Positions 55,717 through 64,000 of a stretch of DNA of 64,000 nt are shown here, piece by piece. How positions within the stretch are numbered: position 1 is the first letter of the stretch; the number at the start of each line of letters is the position of its first letter. The stretch covers positions 1,178,001 through 1,242,000 of the forward strand of contig NZ_CP101987.1 in the NCBI RefSeq assembly GCF_024508315.1, in the 5' to 3' direction. This DNA comes from Cellulomonas xiejunii (GTDB lineage: Bacteria; Actinomycetota; Actinomycetes; Actinomycetales; Cellulomonadaceae). The position numbers and the translations under genes are program-made. The notes below the pieces were generated by a model that worked only from the letters and a program-made list of their open reading frames with translations, was not told the DNA's origin and ran no database searches.

Positions 55717-56697
55717 GTGACCGTCACCCCCGTGCTCGTCCTGCTCGACCACGCACCGGACGGCTCGCTGCGTCCGCCCGTCCGTGAGCTCCTGACCCTC
55801 GCGCGCGGCGTCGCGGGTGAGGCGGGCGTCCACGGCGTGTGGGCGGGCGACGAGGACCTCGACGCGGCGCTGCCGGTGCTCGCGGCCCAGGGCGTGTCGA
55901 CGGTCCACCGCCTCGTGACCGCCGCCGACGTCCACCTGTCGGCCGTGCTCGCCGACGGGCTGGAGGCCGCGCTGGGGGCCTCGGGTGCGTCGTTGCTGCT
56001 GCTCGTGTCCTCCTTCGACAACAAGGAGGCGGCGGCGCGGCTCGCGGTGCGCACCGGGGCCGGTGTCGTGACGGACGCCGACGGCCTGACGGTCGAGGAC
56101 GGCGCCGTCGTCGCGCACAAGACCGTGCTGGCCGGCACCTGGACGACGCGCTGTGCCGTGAGCGCCCCGAGCGCGATCGTCACGGTGAAGGCCAACGCGG
56201 TGCCCGCGCAGGACGCCGCCTCGCCGTCGTCGCCGCAGGTCGTCGACCTGCCCGTCGAGGTCCGCGCCGGCTCGACCCGGGTGCGGCTGGTGGAGCGGAC
56301 GGAGCACGCGGCGTCCGGGCGCCCGGACCTGGGTTCCGCGAACGTCGTCGTCGTCGGCGGGCGCGGTACCGAGGGCGACTTCACGGCCGTCGAGGAGCTC
56401 GCGGACGTGCTCGGTGGTGCGGTCGGTGCGACGCGCGTCGCGACGGACGAGGGCTGGATCGGTCACGACGCACAGATCGGCCAGACCGGCGTGACCGTGT
56501 CGCCGCGGCTCTACGTGGGCGCAGGCGTGTCGGGAGCCGTCCACCACCGCGGCGGCATGCAGGCCTCGGGCACGATCGTGGCGGTCAACTCCGACCCGGA
56601 CGCGCCGATCTTCGAGATCGCGGACTTCGGGATCGTCGGGGACCTCTTCACGGTGCTGCCGCAGGCGGCCGCCGAGCTGCGCAGGCTGCAGGGCTGA
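55717..56697 (+). CDS. etfA: Electron transfer flavoprotein subunit alpha
   Basis: 326 residues. The C-terminal FAD domain has VVVGGRGTEGDF, DEGWIGHDAQIGQTGVTVSPRLYVGAGVSGAVHH, QASGTIVAVNSDPDAPIFEIADFGIVGDLF, all ETF-alpha motifs. GTG with CCCGGAGGACC upstream. In this order etfBA sit near iscS and mnmA, as in M. tuberculosis Rv3029c-Rv3024c. Confidence 0.95.
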   Translation: MTVTPVLVLLDHAPDGSLRPPVRELLTLARGVAGEAGVHGVWAGDEDLDAALPVLAAQGVSTVHRLVTAADVHLSAVLADGLEAALGASGASLLLLVSSFDNKEAAARLAVRTGAGVVTDADGLTVEDGAVVAHKTVLAGTWTTRCAVSAPSAIVTVKANAVPAQDAASPSSPQVVDLPVEVRAGSTRVRLVERTEHAASGRPDLGSANVVVVGGRGTEGDFTAVEELADVLGGAVGATRVATDEGWIGHDAQIGQTGVTVSPRLYVGAGVSGAVHHRGGMQASGTIVAVNSDPDAPIFEIADFGIVGDLFTVLPQAAAELRRLQG

Positions 56698-56732
56698 GAC
56701 CGGCGGCGCCGCCGGCGTCGGGAAGGACCGGG

Positions 56733-57725
56733 TCAGCTCAGGTCGCGGAGCCAGCGCAGCGTCGCGCCGGCCTGGGCGGCCTGGAACGCCCGCAGGTTGG
56801 GGATCCCGGGCGGGGCGGGCTGGCCGGACGACCACGCGAAGTACCCCGCGAGGCCCGCGAGCGCCGCCCGCAGGTCGTCCCGGCTCACGCCCTGCGACGC
56901 CTCGCTGCGGGAGAACAGCCACGCGGGGTCGCCCGCACCGCCCTGCAGGGCGACGCTCGGCAGCATGAACGCGAGGTCGGTCCAGGGTGCGCCCACGCTC
57001 GCGTGCGGCCAGTCGATCAGCCACACACGGTCGTGACCGTCCTCGACCATGACGTTGTCGGCACGCAGGTCGCCGTGGACGAGGGCGTCGCCCGCGACGA
57101 CGCGCAGCGCGTCCTGCTCCCACCGGGCCAGGTCGTCGAGGTGCTCCGCCGCCCACCGACCGGGCTCGTCGACGAGCCCGGCGACCAGCTCGCGCTGCGC
57201 AGGCGCGGCCTGCTGCATCTTGCGCCAGCCGGTGAAGTCGTCGCGCAGGAGGTCCTCGGTGCGCGGCAGGTCGTGCCCGGGAACCGGCGTGCACCGGGCC
57301 AGGTCGTCGAGCGCCGCGAGCACGAGCGCGAGGTCGTCCGCGCGCCACGGGAGCTCGGGCGAGCGGCCGTGGACGGCGTCGAACCCGAGCAGCACCCAGT
57401 TCCCGTCGTCGTCCCACCACCGCAGGGACGGCGCGGGGACCTGCGGCGGCAGCGCACGGGACGCCCGGATCTCGGCGCGCGCGAGCTCCGGTGAGTGGGG
57501 GTTCTGGTCGGAGGACACGGCCTTGACGAACACCGCGCGCCCGTCGGTCAGCTCCAGGACGGCGCAGAACCCGGGGGAGAAGCCGCTGGTCGCCGACATC
57601 TCGGCCGTCACGCGGGCGCCAGCCAGCGTCTCGATGCGCTCGCGCACCGCCCGCGGTAGGTCACGCCAGTCGAGCCGCTGTCCGCCGAAGGCGAGCGGCA
57701 GCGCCATGACGTCGTCGGCACTCAC
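56733..57725 (-). CDS. Aminoglycoside phosphotransferase-family kinase-like protein
   Basis: 330 residues with the choline/aminoglycoside kinase core: VFVKAVSSDQN (nucleotide lysine), LVHGDLRADNVMVED (catalytic Asp, about residue 217) and VWLIDWPHASVGAPWTDLAFML (metal Asp). Substrate unknown; no resistance context, so a housekeeping kinase is more likely than drug resistance. GTG at 57725 with CAGGAT 6 nt before it, a possible -10 of a leaderless transcript. Convergent with etfA. Confidence 0.85.
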   Translation of the reverse strand: MSADDVMALPLAFGGQRLDWRDLPRAVRERIETLAGARVTAEMSATSGFSPGFCAVLELTDGRAVFVKAVSSDQNPHSPELARAEIRASRALPPQVPAPSLRWWDDDGNWVLLGFDAVHGRSPELPWRADDLALVLAALDDLARCTPVPGHDLPRTEDLLRDDFTGWRKMQQAAPAQRELVAGLVDEPGRWAAEHLDDLARWEQDALRVVAGDALVHGDLRADNVMVEDGHDRVWLIDWPHASVGAPWTDLAFMLPSVALQGGAGDPAWLFSRSEASQGVSRDDLRAALAGLAGYFAWSSGQPAPPGIPNLRAFQAAQAGATLRWLRDLS

Positions 57726-57840
57726 ACGTCCATCCTGCCAGCAACCGGCGTGGTGGGTCGCAGTTTTCCCGGCCGCGGTGCCCTGGAGACGTGGCGGGAG
57801 ACGGTGCGAGGTGTGCGGCGTCGCGGGGTGGACGCGTTCG

Positions 57841-57846
57841 TAGACT
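57841..57846 (+). promoter_or_regulatory. Cysteine desulfurase -10, leaderless start
   Basis: TAGACT followed by GGGGGA and the GTG start at 57853. The GGGGGA could also be read as a ribosome site, so the leaderless reading is less certain here. Confidence 0.45.
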
Positions 57847-57852
57847 GGGGGA

Positions 57853-59058
57853 GTGAGTGCTCCCCGCCCCCGTGCGGTCTACCTCGACCATGCAGCGACC
57901 ACGCCGATGCGTGCCGCGGCGCTGTCCGCGCTGACGGCGGCGCTCGCGCACACCGGCAACCCGTCGTCCCTGCACACCGCGGGTCGCGCGGCGCGGCGCA
58001 CGGTCGAGGAGGCGCGCGAGCGGCTCGCCGCCGCGGTGGGTGCGCGACCCAGCGAGGTCGTGTGGACCGCAGGGGGCACCGAGGCCGACAACCTCGCGGT
58101 CAAGGGCCTGTTCTGGGCGCGTCGGACGGGTGACACGGCTCGTCGACGCGTGGTCGTGTCCGCGGTCGAGCACCACGCCGTGCTCGACCCGGCCTTCTGG
58201 CTGGCGGAGCACGCGGGCGCGGAGCTGGTGCTGCTCCCGGTCGACGGTGACGGCGTCGTCGAGGTGGACGCGCTGCGTGCCGAGCTCGAGGCGCATGCCG
58301 ACACCGTCGCGCTCGTGTCCGTGATGTGGGCGAACAACGAGGTGGGTGCGCTGCAGCCGCTGCACGACGTGGTCGCGCTCGCCCACCGGTACGGCGTGCC
58401 GGTGCACGCCGACGCGGTGCAGGCGGTCGGGCAGGTGCCGGTGGACCTCGGCGCGTCCGGTCTGGACGCGCTGACGCTCAGCGGCCACAAGGTCGGGGGC
58501 CCCGGCTCGACGGGCGCGCTGCTGGTCCGCCGTGGCCTGGAGCTGACGCCCGTGCTGCACGGCGGCGGTCAGGAGCGTGGCGTGCGGTCCGGGACGCTGG
58601 ACCCGGCGCTGCTGGCCGCGTTCGCCGCAGCGGTGGACGAGGCCGTCGGCGAGCGCGAGGACCACGCCGCGCGGGTCGGTGCGCTGCGCGACGACCTCGT
58701 GCGGCGGGTCCTGGCGGAGGTGCCGGGTGCGACGCTGCGCGGTCCCGCCGACCCGGCCCGTCGCCTGCCCGGCAACGCGCACCTGACGTTCGCGGGCTGC
58801 GAGGGCGACTCGCTGCTCTACCTGCTGGACGCCGCGGGCGTCGAGGCCTCGACGGGCTCGGCGTGCCAGGCGGGCGTGCCCCGCCCGTCCCACGTGCTGC
58901 TCGCCATGGGGGTGGGGGAGGACGACGCCCGCGGGGCGCTGCGGTTCTCGTTCGGTCCCACGTCCACCGCGGACGACGTCGACGCGGCGCTCGCCGCGCT
59001 GCCCGGTGCCGTCGAGCGTGCCCGTGCGGCCGGCCTGACGTCGCTGGTGGGTGCCTGA
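57853..59058 (+). CDS. Cysteine desulfurase (NifS/IscS family)
   Basis: PLP enzyme that takes sulfur from cysteine. 401 residues: [10 protein letters not shown] at the start, the PLP lysine in [16 protein letters not shown] (about residue 213), the persulfide Cys in [17 protein letters not shown] (about residue 338). The next gene overlaps by one base and is mnmA, so the sulfur is likely passed to tRNA thiolation. Confidence 0.95.
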   Translation: MSAPRPRAVYLDHAATTPMRAAALSALTAALAHTGNPSSLHTAGRAARRTVEEARERLAAAVGARPSEVVWTAGGTEADNLAVKGLFWARRTGDTARRRVVVSAVEHHAVLDPAFWLAEHAGAELVLLPVDGDGVVEVDALRAELEAHADTVALVSVMWANNEVGALQPLHDVVALAHRYGVPVHADAVQAVGQVPVDLGASGLDALTLSGHKVGGPGSTGALLVRRGLELTPVLHGGGQERGVRSGTLDPALLAAFAAAVDEAVGEREDHAARVGALRDDLVRRVLAEVPGATLRGPADPARRLPGNAHLTFAGCEGDSLLYLLDAAGVEASTGSACQAGVPRPSHVLLAMGVGEDDARGALRFSFGPTSTADDVDAALAALPGAVERARAAGLTSLVGA

Positions 59059-60179
59059 TGCGCGTGCTCGCGGCGATGTCCGGCGGCGTCGACTCGGCGG
59101 TCGCGGCCGCGCGCGCCGTGGACGCGGGGCACGACGTCGTCGGCGTGCACATGGCGCTGTCGCGCACCCCGGCGCAGGAGCGCACCGGCTCGCGCGGCTG
59201 CTGCTCGATCGAGGACGCGTCCGACGCCCGGCGCGCAGCGGACGTGCTGGGCATCCCGTACTACGTGTGGGACATGTCGGAGCGGTTCGAGAAGACGGTC
59301 GTCGCGGACTTCCTCGCGGAGTACGCGGCGGGCCGCACCCCCAACCCCTGCGTGCGGTGCAACGAGCACGTGAAGTTCGCGGCCCTGCTCGACAAGGCGC
59401 TCGCGCTGGGGTTCGACGCGGTGTGCACCGGTCACTACGCCCGGGTCGTCGACGGCCCTGGTGGCGTGCGGGAGCTGCACCGGGCGGCCGACGCCGCCAA
59501 GGACCAGTCGTACGTGCTCGCCGTCATGGGGCCGGAGCGCCTGGCGCGCGCCGTGTTCCCGCTGGGTGACGTGGCCTCCAAGGCCGAGGTCCGCGCCGAG
59601 GCCGTCGCCCGCGGGCTGTCGGTCGCTGCCAAGCCGGACTCGTACGACATCTGCTTCGTGGCCGACGGCGACACCCAGGGCTTCCTGCGTCGGGCGCTCG
59701 GCGAGCAGCCCGGCGAGATCGTCGACGAGCACGGCGAGGTCCTCGGGACGCACTACGGGGCCTACGCGTACACGGTCGGGCAGCGGCGCGGGCTCGCGCT
59801 GGGCCGCCCGGCCGCGGACGGTCGGCCGCGGTACGTGCTGTCGATCGAGCCCGTGCAGCGGCGGGTCGTCGTCGGGCCGGTGGAGGCGTTGGACGTCGCG
59901 CAGGTGCGGGGCGACTCCGCCGTGTGGTTCGGTGACGTGCCGGCGGTCGGGTCGACGTGCACGGTGCAGGTGCGCGCGCACGGCACCGACGTCCCCGCTC
60001 GCGTGCTCGACGCCGACCCGGCGGGCGTCGCGGTCGACGTCGCAGGCGCCGGGCTGCGGGGCGTGGCCGCCGGGCAGTCGCTGGTGCTCTACGACGGCAC
60101 GCGGGTCGTGGGCCAGGCCACCGTCGCGGCGACCCGCACCGCCGCGGACCTCGTGGCCGCAGCGCAGGCCGGCGCATGA
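59058..60179 (+). CDS. mnmA: tRNA-specific 2-thiouridylase MnmA
   Basis: Makes 2-thiouridine at position 34 of tRNA-Lys, Glu and Gln. 373 residues. P-loop pyrophosphatase [10 protein letters not shown] (residues 8-17), first catalytic Cys in [14 protein letters not shown], second Cys in [12 protein letters not shown], and [12 protein letters not shown] at 59058 follows the desulfurase stop with one overlapping base; any earlier start lies inside that gene in another frame. Confidence 0.96.
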   Translation: MRVLAAMSGGVDSAVAAARAVDAGHDVVGVHMALSRTPAQERTGSRGCCSIEDASDARRAADVLGIPYYVWDMSERFEKTVVADFLAEYAAGRTPNPCVRCNEHVKFAALLDKALALGFDAVCTGHYARVVDGPGGVRELHRAADAAKDQSYVLAVMGPERLARAVFPLGDVASKAEVRAEAVARGLSVAAKPDSYDICFVADGDTQGFLRRALGEQPGEIVDEHGEVLGTHYGAYAYTVGQRRGLALGRPAADGRPRYVLSIEPVQRRVVVGPVEALDVAQVRGDSAVWFGDVPAVGSTCTVQVRAHGTDVPARVLDADPAGVAVDVAGAGLRGVAAGQSLVLYDGTRVVGQATVAATRTAADLVAAAQAGA

Positions 60180-61195
60180 CCGCCGTCAGCGGTGTCGGTC
60201 CCTGGCCGGGGACCGACGCGCTCGAGGCCGCGACCACGGTCGTCGGCGACCTGGTCGACACCCCGGACGAGGTGGAAGGGCTGCCGTTCGCCGTGCTGCT
60301 GCCCGCACGCGGGCCGTGGGGCGACGCGACCGGGGCCGCGGTCGCGCTGCTCGCCGACCTGTCCTCCGAGCTCGGCCCGCACGGATGGAAGCTCGCCGAC
60401 CGCCCGGGGCGCGACCTCGAGCGGGCCCGCGCCTTCGCTCGCGAGGACCTCGACGCCCTCGCGGTGGCCGCCCACGGCTACGCCGGCGGCTTCGTGCTGC
60501 CGGTCCTGGGGCCGTTCACGCTCGCGGCCGAGGTGTACCTGGCCCGGGGCGACAAGATCCTCTCCGACCCCGGTGCGCTGCGGGACGTGGTCGCGTCGAG
60601 CAGCGAGGGGATCGCCGCGCGGGTCGCCGACGTGCGGCGCGTCGTGCCCGGTGCCGACGTGCGCGTTCTCCTGCGCGAGCCGCTGCTCGCGCCCGTGCTC
60701 GCAGGCGCCGTCCCGGGGTTCTCGGGCCGCGCACGCCTGCGGCGCGTCCCGGGACCGGTCGTCGCCGAGGCTCTCAGCGCGCTCGCGGACACCGTGCGCA
60801 CCGCCGGGGCGTCCGCGGTGGGCATGCACGGCGGCAGCTCGTGGTCCGCGCTCGCGGCCGTGCGCGCGTCGTCGGTGGACGCCGCTGCGCTCGCCGTCGG
60901 CGGCATCGGCGAGCGCGGCTGGGAGGAGGTCGCGGGCCTCGTCGAGGCCGGCAAGTCGCTGTGGGCGGAGCTGCCGTCGCAGGCGTCGTCGCAGTGCGCC
61001 GGCCCGGACGTCGCCGGCCAGGCCGACGTCCTGCTGCGACCGTGGCGCACGGTGGGTCTGCCCGCCGCCCGGCTGCGGGACGTGGTGCTGCTCGCCGGGG
61101 CGCCGCCCGAGGGCGCTGCACCCGACGCTGCACGGGGTGCGCTCGCCGGGCTCGTGCGGGCCGCGAGCATCGTCGCCGAACGGGCCGAGGGATGA
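60176..61195 (+). CDS. MetE-like (cobalamin-independent methionine synthase fold) protein
   Basis: 339 residues resembling the C-terminal barrel of Met[14 protein letters not shown] at the start, [42 protein letters not shown]. The zinc-binding His-x-Cys and Cys pattern of true MetE is not clearly present (a CAGPDVAG segment lies near residue 281). The same position after mnmA is held by Rv3015c-type proteins in other actinobacteria. Role unknown. Overlaps mnmA by 4 bp (ATGA). Confidence 0.75.
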   Translation: MTAVSGVGPWPGTDALEAATTVVGDLVDTPDEVEGLPFAVLLPARGPWGDATGAAVALLADLSSELGPHGWKLADRPGRDLERARAFAREDLDALAVAAHGYAGGFVLPVLGPFTLAAEVYLARGDKILSDPGALRDVVASSSEGIAARVADVRRVVPGADVRVLLREPLLAPVLAGAVPGFSGRARLRRVPGPVVAEALSALADTVRTAGASAVGMHGGSSWSALAAVRASSVDAAALAVGGIGERGWEEVAGLVEAGKSLWAELPSQASSQCAGPDVAGQADVLLRPWRTVGLPAARLRDVVLLAGAPPEGAAPDAARGALAGLVRAASIVAERAEG

Positions 61196-61626
61196 GCGCC
61201 CGGCTGCCCCGTCGCCGCGTCACGTCCCGGCGTCGTGCGCTCGCGCTGCTCGTCGCGTCGGGGCTCGCGCTGGTCGGGCTGGTCGTGCTCGCGGTGGGGT
61301 GGCTCGGGATCGGCATGACGACCCTGCGGGCGTCCGCCGCCGGCACCGAGCCGTGCGTCGCCGCGTACGAGGGTGGTGCGGGCGTGCAGATCCGGTACGA
61401 GCTGCTGCCGGCCCGTTCCGTGTGCGTGTGGGACGTCGACGGGATGCGGCAGGAGGTCGTCATCGCGTCCGTGCCCCCGGCCGTCACGGGCGGTGCGCTC
61501 GTCCTCGCGCTCGGCGGCATCGCCGGGACGGCCGCGGTGCTCGTGCGCTCGCGGCGGCCGCGGGCCGCGGTGTCACCCGCCCCGGGAGGCACGACCGGCC
61601 CCACGCCGGCCGGTCCCACGCCATGA
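61192..61626 (+). CDS. Small two-helix membrane protein, unknown
   Basis: 144 residues: basic N-terminus, helix (about 17-40), an extracytoplasmic loop with two cysteines (GTEPCVAAYEGG and PARSVCVWDVDG, about 56 and 79) that could form a disulfide, second helix (about 97-118) and Pro-rich tail. No family recognised. ATG overlaps the MetE-like gene by 4 bp; the next gene also overlaps by 4 bp. Confidence 0.7.
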   Translation: MSARLPRRRVTSRRRALALLVASGLALVGLVVLAVGWLGIGMTTLRASAAGTEPCVAAYEGGAGVQIRYELLPARSVCVWDVDGMRQEVVIASVPPAVTGGALVLALGGIAGTAAVLVRSRRPRAAVSPAPGGTTGPTPAGPTP

Positions 61627-62948
61627 TGACGGCCGTGAGTGCCGCACCGACCGACCCCGCCACCCCGACGGGCCTGTCCGGCTGGCTGCGCGACCTGGGG
61701 TCCGTCGTGGGCGTCGGGGTGCGCCTGTGGCTGCGGACGTGGCCCGTGCTGCTGGTGATCGCACTGCTCGCGGTCGCCGGACGGCACGCCGCCGGGTGGG
61801 CCGCCGTCAACGTGGCGACCGTCGACAACACCCTGGGCTGGGCCGTGCTCGTCCTGGCGCCGCTGAGCATGGTCGCGGGCATCGTCGCGATGCTGCACGT
61901 GCTGCGCCGCGACCTGCCGACGCTCGCGGCGATCGGGCGCAGCCGGGGGCCCGACGACGCGACGTCCGGGCACGAGCGCGGGCTGGTCGACGTGCTGGCG
62001 TCCGTGTTCGTGCCGTTCCTCGCGCTGTACGCGTCGTACGGGCTGCTGGCGCAGGACCAGTCGCGGTTCCTCAACACGGCCGCGCACCGCGAGTTCCGCG
62101 AGCACCTCCGGTTCTCCGGGGACCCCTACGACGGGTCCTTCGCGTCCGTCGCCACAGGGTGGGCGCTCGTCGCGCTCGTCGTGGTCGCTGTCGTGCTGCG
62201 CTGGTTGCTCGGACGCTGGGAGGGGCACCGCCGTCTCCGCCCGGTCGCGTTCGCGGGGGCCTACGTCGAGGCCTTCTGGCTGCTGGCCCTCGCGAGCGCC
62301 GCGACCGACCTGCTGGACCACGGGTGGGCGTGGGTCGAGAGCCGGCGCGCGGTCGCGATCGTCCTCGAGTGGTGGCTCGCCTTGCTCGACGCCCTCGGGC
62401 CCGTCGCGGGACCCGTCGACACGGTCGTCGACGCCGTCGCCGGCGTGCTGGGCAACCTCGACGACCTCGTCGTCATCCCGCTCGCCTGGCTGACGGTGGG
62501 CGCCGTCGTCTACGGGCACAAGCTCGCCCCGCTCCCGACGCGCAAGGGCCCCGCCGCGTGGCAGCGGGTGCCGGCTCCGGTGCGCCGCTGGACCCTCGAG
62601 GCGGCCGCGCCCGTCATCGGGGACGTGCGGAGCCGCTTCACCGCCCTCACCGACGGGCTGCGCCGGCTCGCGGTCGCGGGCCTGGGACCCATGCTCGTGT
62701 TCGCGCTCGCGTTCCTCGCAGCCACGCGGATCGAGGAGGGGATCCTGCTGGTCGCCCGGATCGTCGGTGGGCCGCAGGCTGTCGACACGTGGGTCGCGTT
62801 CGCGCCCATGGTCTCGGCCGTGGCGACGTCCGTCGGCCTGACGGTGACGATGGCGCTGCTCGCGGCCGGGGTGGACCGGGTCCTCGCGGGCCAGGAGGCC
62901 GCCGTGCCGCCCGTGCCGGGGCCCGAGCCCGTGGACGCGGTGCGCTGA
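61623..62948 (+). CDS. Polytopic membrane protein, unknown
   Basis: 441 residues, about eight predicted membrane segments (WPVLLVIALLAVAG, GWAVLVLAPLSMVAGIVAML, LASVFVPFLALYASYGLLA, ALVALVVVAVVLRWLL, and others). No family recognised. ATGA overlap with the preceding gene. Its stop codon is immediately adjacent to the stop of the convergent gene. Confidence 0.7.
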   Translation: MMTAVSAAPTDPATPTGLSGWLRDLGSVVGVGVRLWLRTWPVLLVIALLAVAGRHAAGWAAVNVATVDNTLGWAVLVLAPLSMVAGIVAMLHVLRRDLPTLAAIGRSRGPDDATSGHERGLVDVLASVFVPFLALYASYGLLAQDQSRFLNTAAHREFREHLRFSGDPYDGSFASVATGWALVALVVVAVVLRWLLGRWEGHRRLRPVAFAGAYVEAFWLLALASAATDLLDHGWAWVESRRAVAIVLEWWLALLDALGPVAGPVDTVVDAVAGVLGNLDDLVVIPLAWLTVGAVVYGHKLAPLPTRKGPAAWQRVPAPVRRWTLEAAAPVIGDVRSRFTALTDGLRRLAVAGLGPMLVFALAFLAATRIEEGILLVARIVGGPQAVDTWVAFAPMVSAVATSVGLTVTMALLAAGVDRVLAGQEAAVPPVPGPEPVDAVR

Positions 62949-63617
62949 CTAGCTCGCGACGTCGAGCCGCACGTACCGGGGCAGCTGCCACCACAGCACG
63001 ACATCCGCGATCTCCACGTCCCGCGGGACCACCACCACCGGCGACACGGACCAGGTCGCCGGACGGGGCGGCTGGCCCGCGTCGGGTGAGGGGAGCGACC
63101 CGTCGCCCACGGACGGCCAGGGCCCCGTCGCACCCTCGGGGGTGCAGGGCACGGTGGGCTGGGCGGCTCCCCAGGCCGACGGGACGTGGTCGTAGCGCGT
63201 GCCCTCGGCGTCGCGCACGGCGAGCCGGCAGCCGACGAGCACGGTGCCGGGGTCGGCGCTCAGGGTGAGGTCGACCCGCACCGCACGGGCTCCCGATGGC
63301 AGCTGCATGTGCCGCGGGAGCTCGGTCGCGTCCTCGACGCCGTCGAGGCGGACCTGCACGTCCACGGGGTAGGTCCCGTCGACGCCGTCCAGGACGTCGT
63401 CGTGGTACGCGACGGTCTTTCCGGGGGCCGCGCCGACGGGGCGGCGCAGGTCGTGGTCCCACCACAGCGTGCGGACGCGGTCCCCCGACGCGCCGAGCGC
63501 CAGCGCGAGGGCGACGGGCAGCGCGACGAGCCCCCAGCGGTTGCGACGCCACCAGCCGGTGTCCGCGGTGTCCGTCGGGGTCGTGGTCGAGGACGACGTG
63601 CCGGGCGTCCCGTTCAC
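62949..63617 (-). CDS. Single-pass membrane protein with extracytoplasmic domain
   Basis: 222 residues: Thr/Ser-rich N-terminus, a hydrophobic helix (WGLVALPVALALALGASGD, about 28-46), then a beta-rich domain (VDVQVRLDGVEDATELPRHMQLPSGARAVRVDLTL). The GTG at 63617 overlaps the upstream stop (GTGA). No family recognised. Probably works with the upstream gene, which has a similar beta-rich composition. Confidence 0.65.
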   Translation of the reverse strand: MNGTPGTSSSTTTPTDTADTGWWRRNRWGLVALPVALALALGASGDRVRTLWWDHDLRRPVGAAPGKTVAYHDDVLDGVDGTYPVDVQVRLDGVEDATELPRHMQLPSGARAVRVDLTLSADPGTVLVGCRLAVRDAEGTRYDHVPSAWGAAQPTVPCTPEGATGPWPSVGDGSLPSPDAGQPPRPATWSVSPVVVVPRDVEIADVVLWWQLPRYVRLDVAS

Positions 63618-64000
63618 GAGCCCTGCCACGGCTCGTCGGACGACAGGACGGCCACGACGGGGGTGTCGTCCGCCGCCCACGCCTCGGCGTCGGCCCGCGT
63701 CAGTCCCAGGTCGATGTCGGCGACGTCGTCGAGGCGCTGGTCCTCCAGGTCCAGCCCGACGCGCAGGTGCGCCCCGGGCACCGCCTCGACGGGGACCTCC
63801 ACGCTGACCGTCGCGTACCGCGGGATGCCCGGCTGCGCCGTGCCGGGCAGGAACGACGAGCGCCCGCTCGTGAAGACGGTGTAGGTGCGACCGTCCCCGC
63901 CGAGCAGCTCGGCGAACGCGAGGGCGCGCGGCTGCCCGACCGCCTCGATCGTCAGGGGGACCGTGAGCCACACGCCCGACGTCACGAGCAGCGTGCCGCC
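63614..64000 (-). CDS. Partial protein at the window edge, probably secreted
   Basis: Read from the window end to the stop at 63614; the true start is beyond 64000. The visible part is a beta-rich sequence (WLTVPLTIEAVGQPRALAFAELLGG, RYATVSVEVPVEAVPGAHLRVGLDL). A GTG at 63985 is the first possible start within the window but probably not the real one. Overlaps the next gene by 4 bp. Confidence 0.6.
   Translation of the reverse strand, partial: GGTLLVTSGVWLTVPLTIEAVGQPRALAFAELLGGDGRTYTVFTSGRSSFLPGTAQPGIPRYATVSVEVPVEAVPGAHLRVGLDLEDQRLDDVADIDLGLTRADAEAWAADDTPVVAVLSSDEPWQGS

Noticed and set aside
54739..57420. 893-codon minus-strand open frame over etfB and etfA
   Set aside because: Antisense to two genes with full ETF signatures; its composition is Arg/Gly-rich without domains.
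56733..57725. Aminoglycoside resistance gene
   Set aside because: Only the broad kinase fold is visible; the context is core metabolism and no mobile element or resistance gene lies nearby.

Overview
The window comes from a very GC-rich actinobacterium. The abundance of GTG starts, the F1Fo-ATP synthase order with a short epsilon subunit, NucS instead of MutS/MutL mismatch repair, the GlgE alpha-glucan pathway, the lack of tRNA genes in the 16S-23S spacer, and a sugar-hydrolase-rich gene set all fit Micrococcales, most likely a Cellulomonas relative. The genus is an inference from gene content; no database was searched.

Region 1 (1-13.4 kb) is housekeeping: prmC, a TsaC/Sua5 protein and wecA run with 4-bp overlaps into a small AtpI-like membrane protein, followed by the complete atpBEFHAGDC operon. 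Downstream come a DUF2550 protein, nucS, a small membrane protein and nagA. Region 2 (13.4-25.6 kb) holds a LacI regulator divergent from a GH1 beta-glucosidase, a small CxxC protein overlapping a HAD phosphatase, an alpha/beta hydrolase, a long hendecad-repeat coiled-coil protein of DivIVA/Scy/FilP type with a small partner gene, and a divergent run of membrane protein, lipoprotein and cysteine-less YbbN-type thioredoxin/TPR protein. Region 3 (25.6-31.7 kb) is one rRNA operon (16S-23S-5S), preceded by about seven promoter-like elements, three of them inside perfect or near-perfect 71-bp tandem repeats, and closed by a strong terminator.

Region 4 (31.7-54.8 kb) is a carbohydrate island. glgB, mak, treS, glgE, glgP and glgX make and break glycogen-like alpha-glucan: TreS converts trehalose to maltose, Mak phosphorylates it, GlgE polymerises maltose-1-phosphate, GlgB branches, GlgP and GlgX degrade. 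Between glgB and mak lies a second cassette: beta-mannosidase (apparent frameshift near its start), a LacI-like protein without its DNA-binding domain, a GH36 alpha-galactosidase and a ROK regulator, a set suited to galactomannan oligosaccharides. Between glgP and a flavin dehydrogenase sits an AbiEi/nuclease-like gene flanked by two related hairpins and G-tracts.

Region 5 (54.8-64 kb) is etfBA, a phosphotransferase-family gene, a cysteine desulfurase and mnmA (sulfur relay for tRNA thiolation), a MetE-like protein of unknown role and several uncharacterised membrane proteins; the last gene runs off the window.

The order atp operon - DUF2550 - nucS - thioredoxin-like gene - rrn - glgB/glgE/glgP recalls the Mycobacterium tuberculosis Rv1300-Rv1328 region, so most of the first 50 kb is ancestral actinobacterial backbone with local insertions.
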